The position numbers were made by a program, and so were the translations under genes. The notes beneath the pieces are model-generated. The model was not told the origin of the DNA and made no database searches. It saw only the letters and a program-made list of their open reading frames with translations. From NCBI RefSeq assembly GCF_029892045.1, contig NZ_CP120369.1, positions 310,001-374,000 on the forward strand: a stretch of DNA of 64,000 nucleotides, written 5' to 3'. Shown in pieces: positions 63,240-64,000 of this stretch (its first letter is position 1; each line of letters begins with the position of its first letter). This stretch comes from Sinorhizobium numidicum. GTDB lineage: Bacteria > Pseudomonadota > Alphaproteobacteria > Rhizobiales > Rhizobiaceae.

Positions 63240-64000
63240 GTATCACGCGATCCGAAATCTGTTCCGATTGTAGCGGAGACAGTTCGATATCTTCTTGTCC
63301 GCCGGGAGCCGATGCTGGTTACGCTGGGCCAACACAACGAACTCGACGCGAGCCCTTTTCGAGCAAGAATTTGAAGCGAGGGTTTTCGGCAATCTGCCAA
63401 ACAAACGCGTATTCGCACACTCCACCATCTACACACCCTAAGTCTCCCCTCGTCGGCCGCCGTCCGGCGCGCCAAAACTTTAGTAGGCCACATCCTGAGG
63501 GTGAATCCGAGGCGCATGCATCCATTTTGGCCGCGTATCTTGGGTCCGATCCCGTCACACGTATGTTGTTGGCCCAAATGGCGAGCTCTCTGCCGCAGGT
63601 TGATATCGTTGATCACCGTTTGTTGAGGCGGGGACGCTTCGCGCAAATCGTCATCGTCGATTGCCGCGACCAGGCGCAAAACAAGTACGGTCGCGCGAAG
63701 CTCTCATCCGAACTAGTGCAACTAGCCTTGGTTGCGGAAGGCAGCCTGGACCGAAGGGCAGTTTTCTCCAACGGGTACTCCGACTACCTGCTGTGGCCGC
63801 CGGTAGAGCGGGAAGTTCTGAGTAGACTTGCCGCCTGCCTCGCCGAGATAGCGCGGCGTTCGGCGCGGCCATTCTTCTCAGCCGATCCCCTGGTGCAGGA
63901 CTCATGCGATCTGCTCACCCAGCGGGTGGACCAGCAGATAACCCTCAGCAACTTGGCTCGCACCCTCGGCACCAATAAGACGACGCTCGTGAACCGCTTC
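63236..64000 (+). CDS. AraC-family transcription regulator (partial, cut by window end)
   Basis: An open frame from ATG 63236 to the end of the window encodes 255 residues without a stop. The N-terminal part includes YLGSDPVTRMLLAQMASSLPQVD, RDQAQNKYGRAKLSSELVQLALVAEG and LLWPPVEREVLSRLAACLAEIA. At the very end LLTQRVDQQITLSNLARTLGTNKTTLVNRF is the first helix-turn-helix of an AraC DNA-binding domain. The residues 20-95 are rich in Ser, Pro and Arg and look unstructured. The ATG overlaps the LysR stop by ATGA, which argues for translational coupling. Confidence 0.7.
   Translation, partial: MSITRSEICSDCSGDSSISSCPPGADAGYAGPTQRTRREPFSSKNLKRGFSAICQTNAYSHTPPSTHPKSPLVGRRPARQNFSRPHPEGESEAHASILAAYLGSDPVTRMLLAQMASSLPQVDIVDHRLLRRGRFAQIVIVDCRDQAQNKYGRAKLSSELVQLALVAEGSLDRRAVFSNGYSDYLLWPPVEREVLSRLAACLAEIARRSARPFFSADPLVQDSCDLLTQRVDQQITLSNLARTLGTNKTTLVNRF

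Noticed and set aside
1..64000. CRISPR arrays, tRNA and rRNA genes
   Set aside because: No regularly spaced direct repeats and no cloverleaf or rRNA sequence were noticed by eye.

Overview
The window looks like part of the symbiotic plasmid or symbiosis island of a rhizobium (order Rhizobiales). The evidence is a 5' fragment of nifH behind a NifA-type upstream site, two more copies of the same promoter layout, a SyrB-like gene, a VirG-like response regulator, an otsA gene, a plasmid pRiA4b ORF-3 family gene, and a dense mix of IS66, IS630, IS110/IS1111, IS3, IS6, IS21, IS256 and recombinase remnants. Much of the non-IS DNA is made of broken genes. This is typical of accessory replicons, and I cannot name the species from the sequence.

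Layout. 0-5.4 kb: a frameshifted DUF1989 gene and a triple RidA-like protein (+ strand), then a short-chain dehydrogenase, a 3-hydroxyacyl-CoA dehydrogenase-like gene and an Asp/Glu racemase-like gene (- strand). 5.7-11.4 kb: a large hybrid synthase with domain order TE-A-PCP-KS-AT-ACP. 11.4-17.5 kb: decayed recombinases and IS elements. 17.7-23.4 kb: amidohydrolase, ATP-grasp ligase, a mosaic of relics and an MFS exporter. 23.4-26.6 kb: IS relics. 26.9-30.2 kb: a second ATP-grasp ligase, a nif-type promoter and an atypical OmpR-type regulator. 30.5-37.6 kb: the second hybrid synthase, C-A-PCP-KS-AT-ACP-TE. 37.8-42.6 kb: split ABC permease genes invaded by mobile DNA. 42.4-45.5 kb: class III aminotransferase and MmgE/PrpD protein. 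46-50 kb: IS110, a LuxR-type regulator, a BKACE fragment and a 436-bp IS21 deletion derivative. 50-54 kb: tesB, a nifH-permease chimera, two nif-type promoters and IS relics. 53.4-59.8 kb: GNAT, broken HAD hydrolase, nucleotidyltransferase, SyrB-like gene and VirG-like regulator. 60.4-64 kb: otsA, a LysR regulator and an overlapping AraC regulator cut by the window end.

How the genes may work together. The most distinctive system is the split NRPS-PKS line. Its starter half (A-PCP-KS-AT-ACP with an N-terminal thioesterase) and its finishing half (C-A-PCP-KS-AT-ACP-TE) lie 19 kb apart on the same strand. By colinearity they would make a small acyl-ketide-aminoacyl-ketide product with unreduced keto groups. 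The starter A domain lacks the aspartate that normally binds an alpha-amino group. Around the two synthases are two paralogous ATP-grasp ligases, an amidohydrolase, a racemase, two dehydrogenases, an EntS-like MFS exporter, a class III aminotransferase and an MmgE/PrpD protein. These could supply precursors, tailor and export the product. A LuxR-type regulator without a synthase and two OmpR-type regulators may control it. These links are inferred from position and have not been tested.
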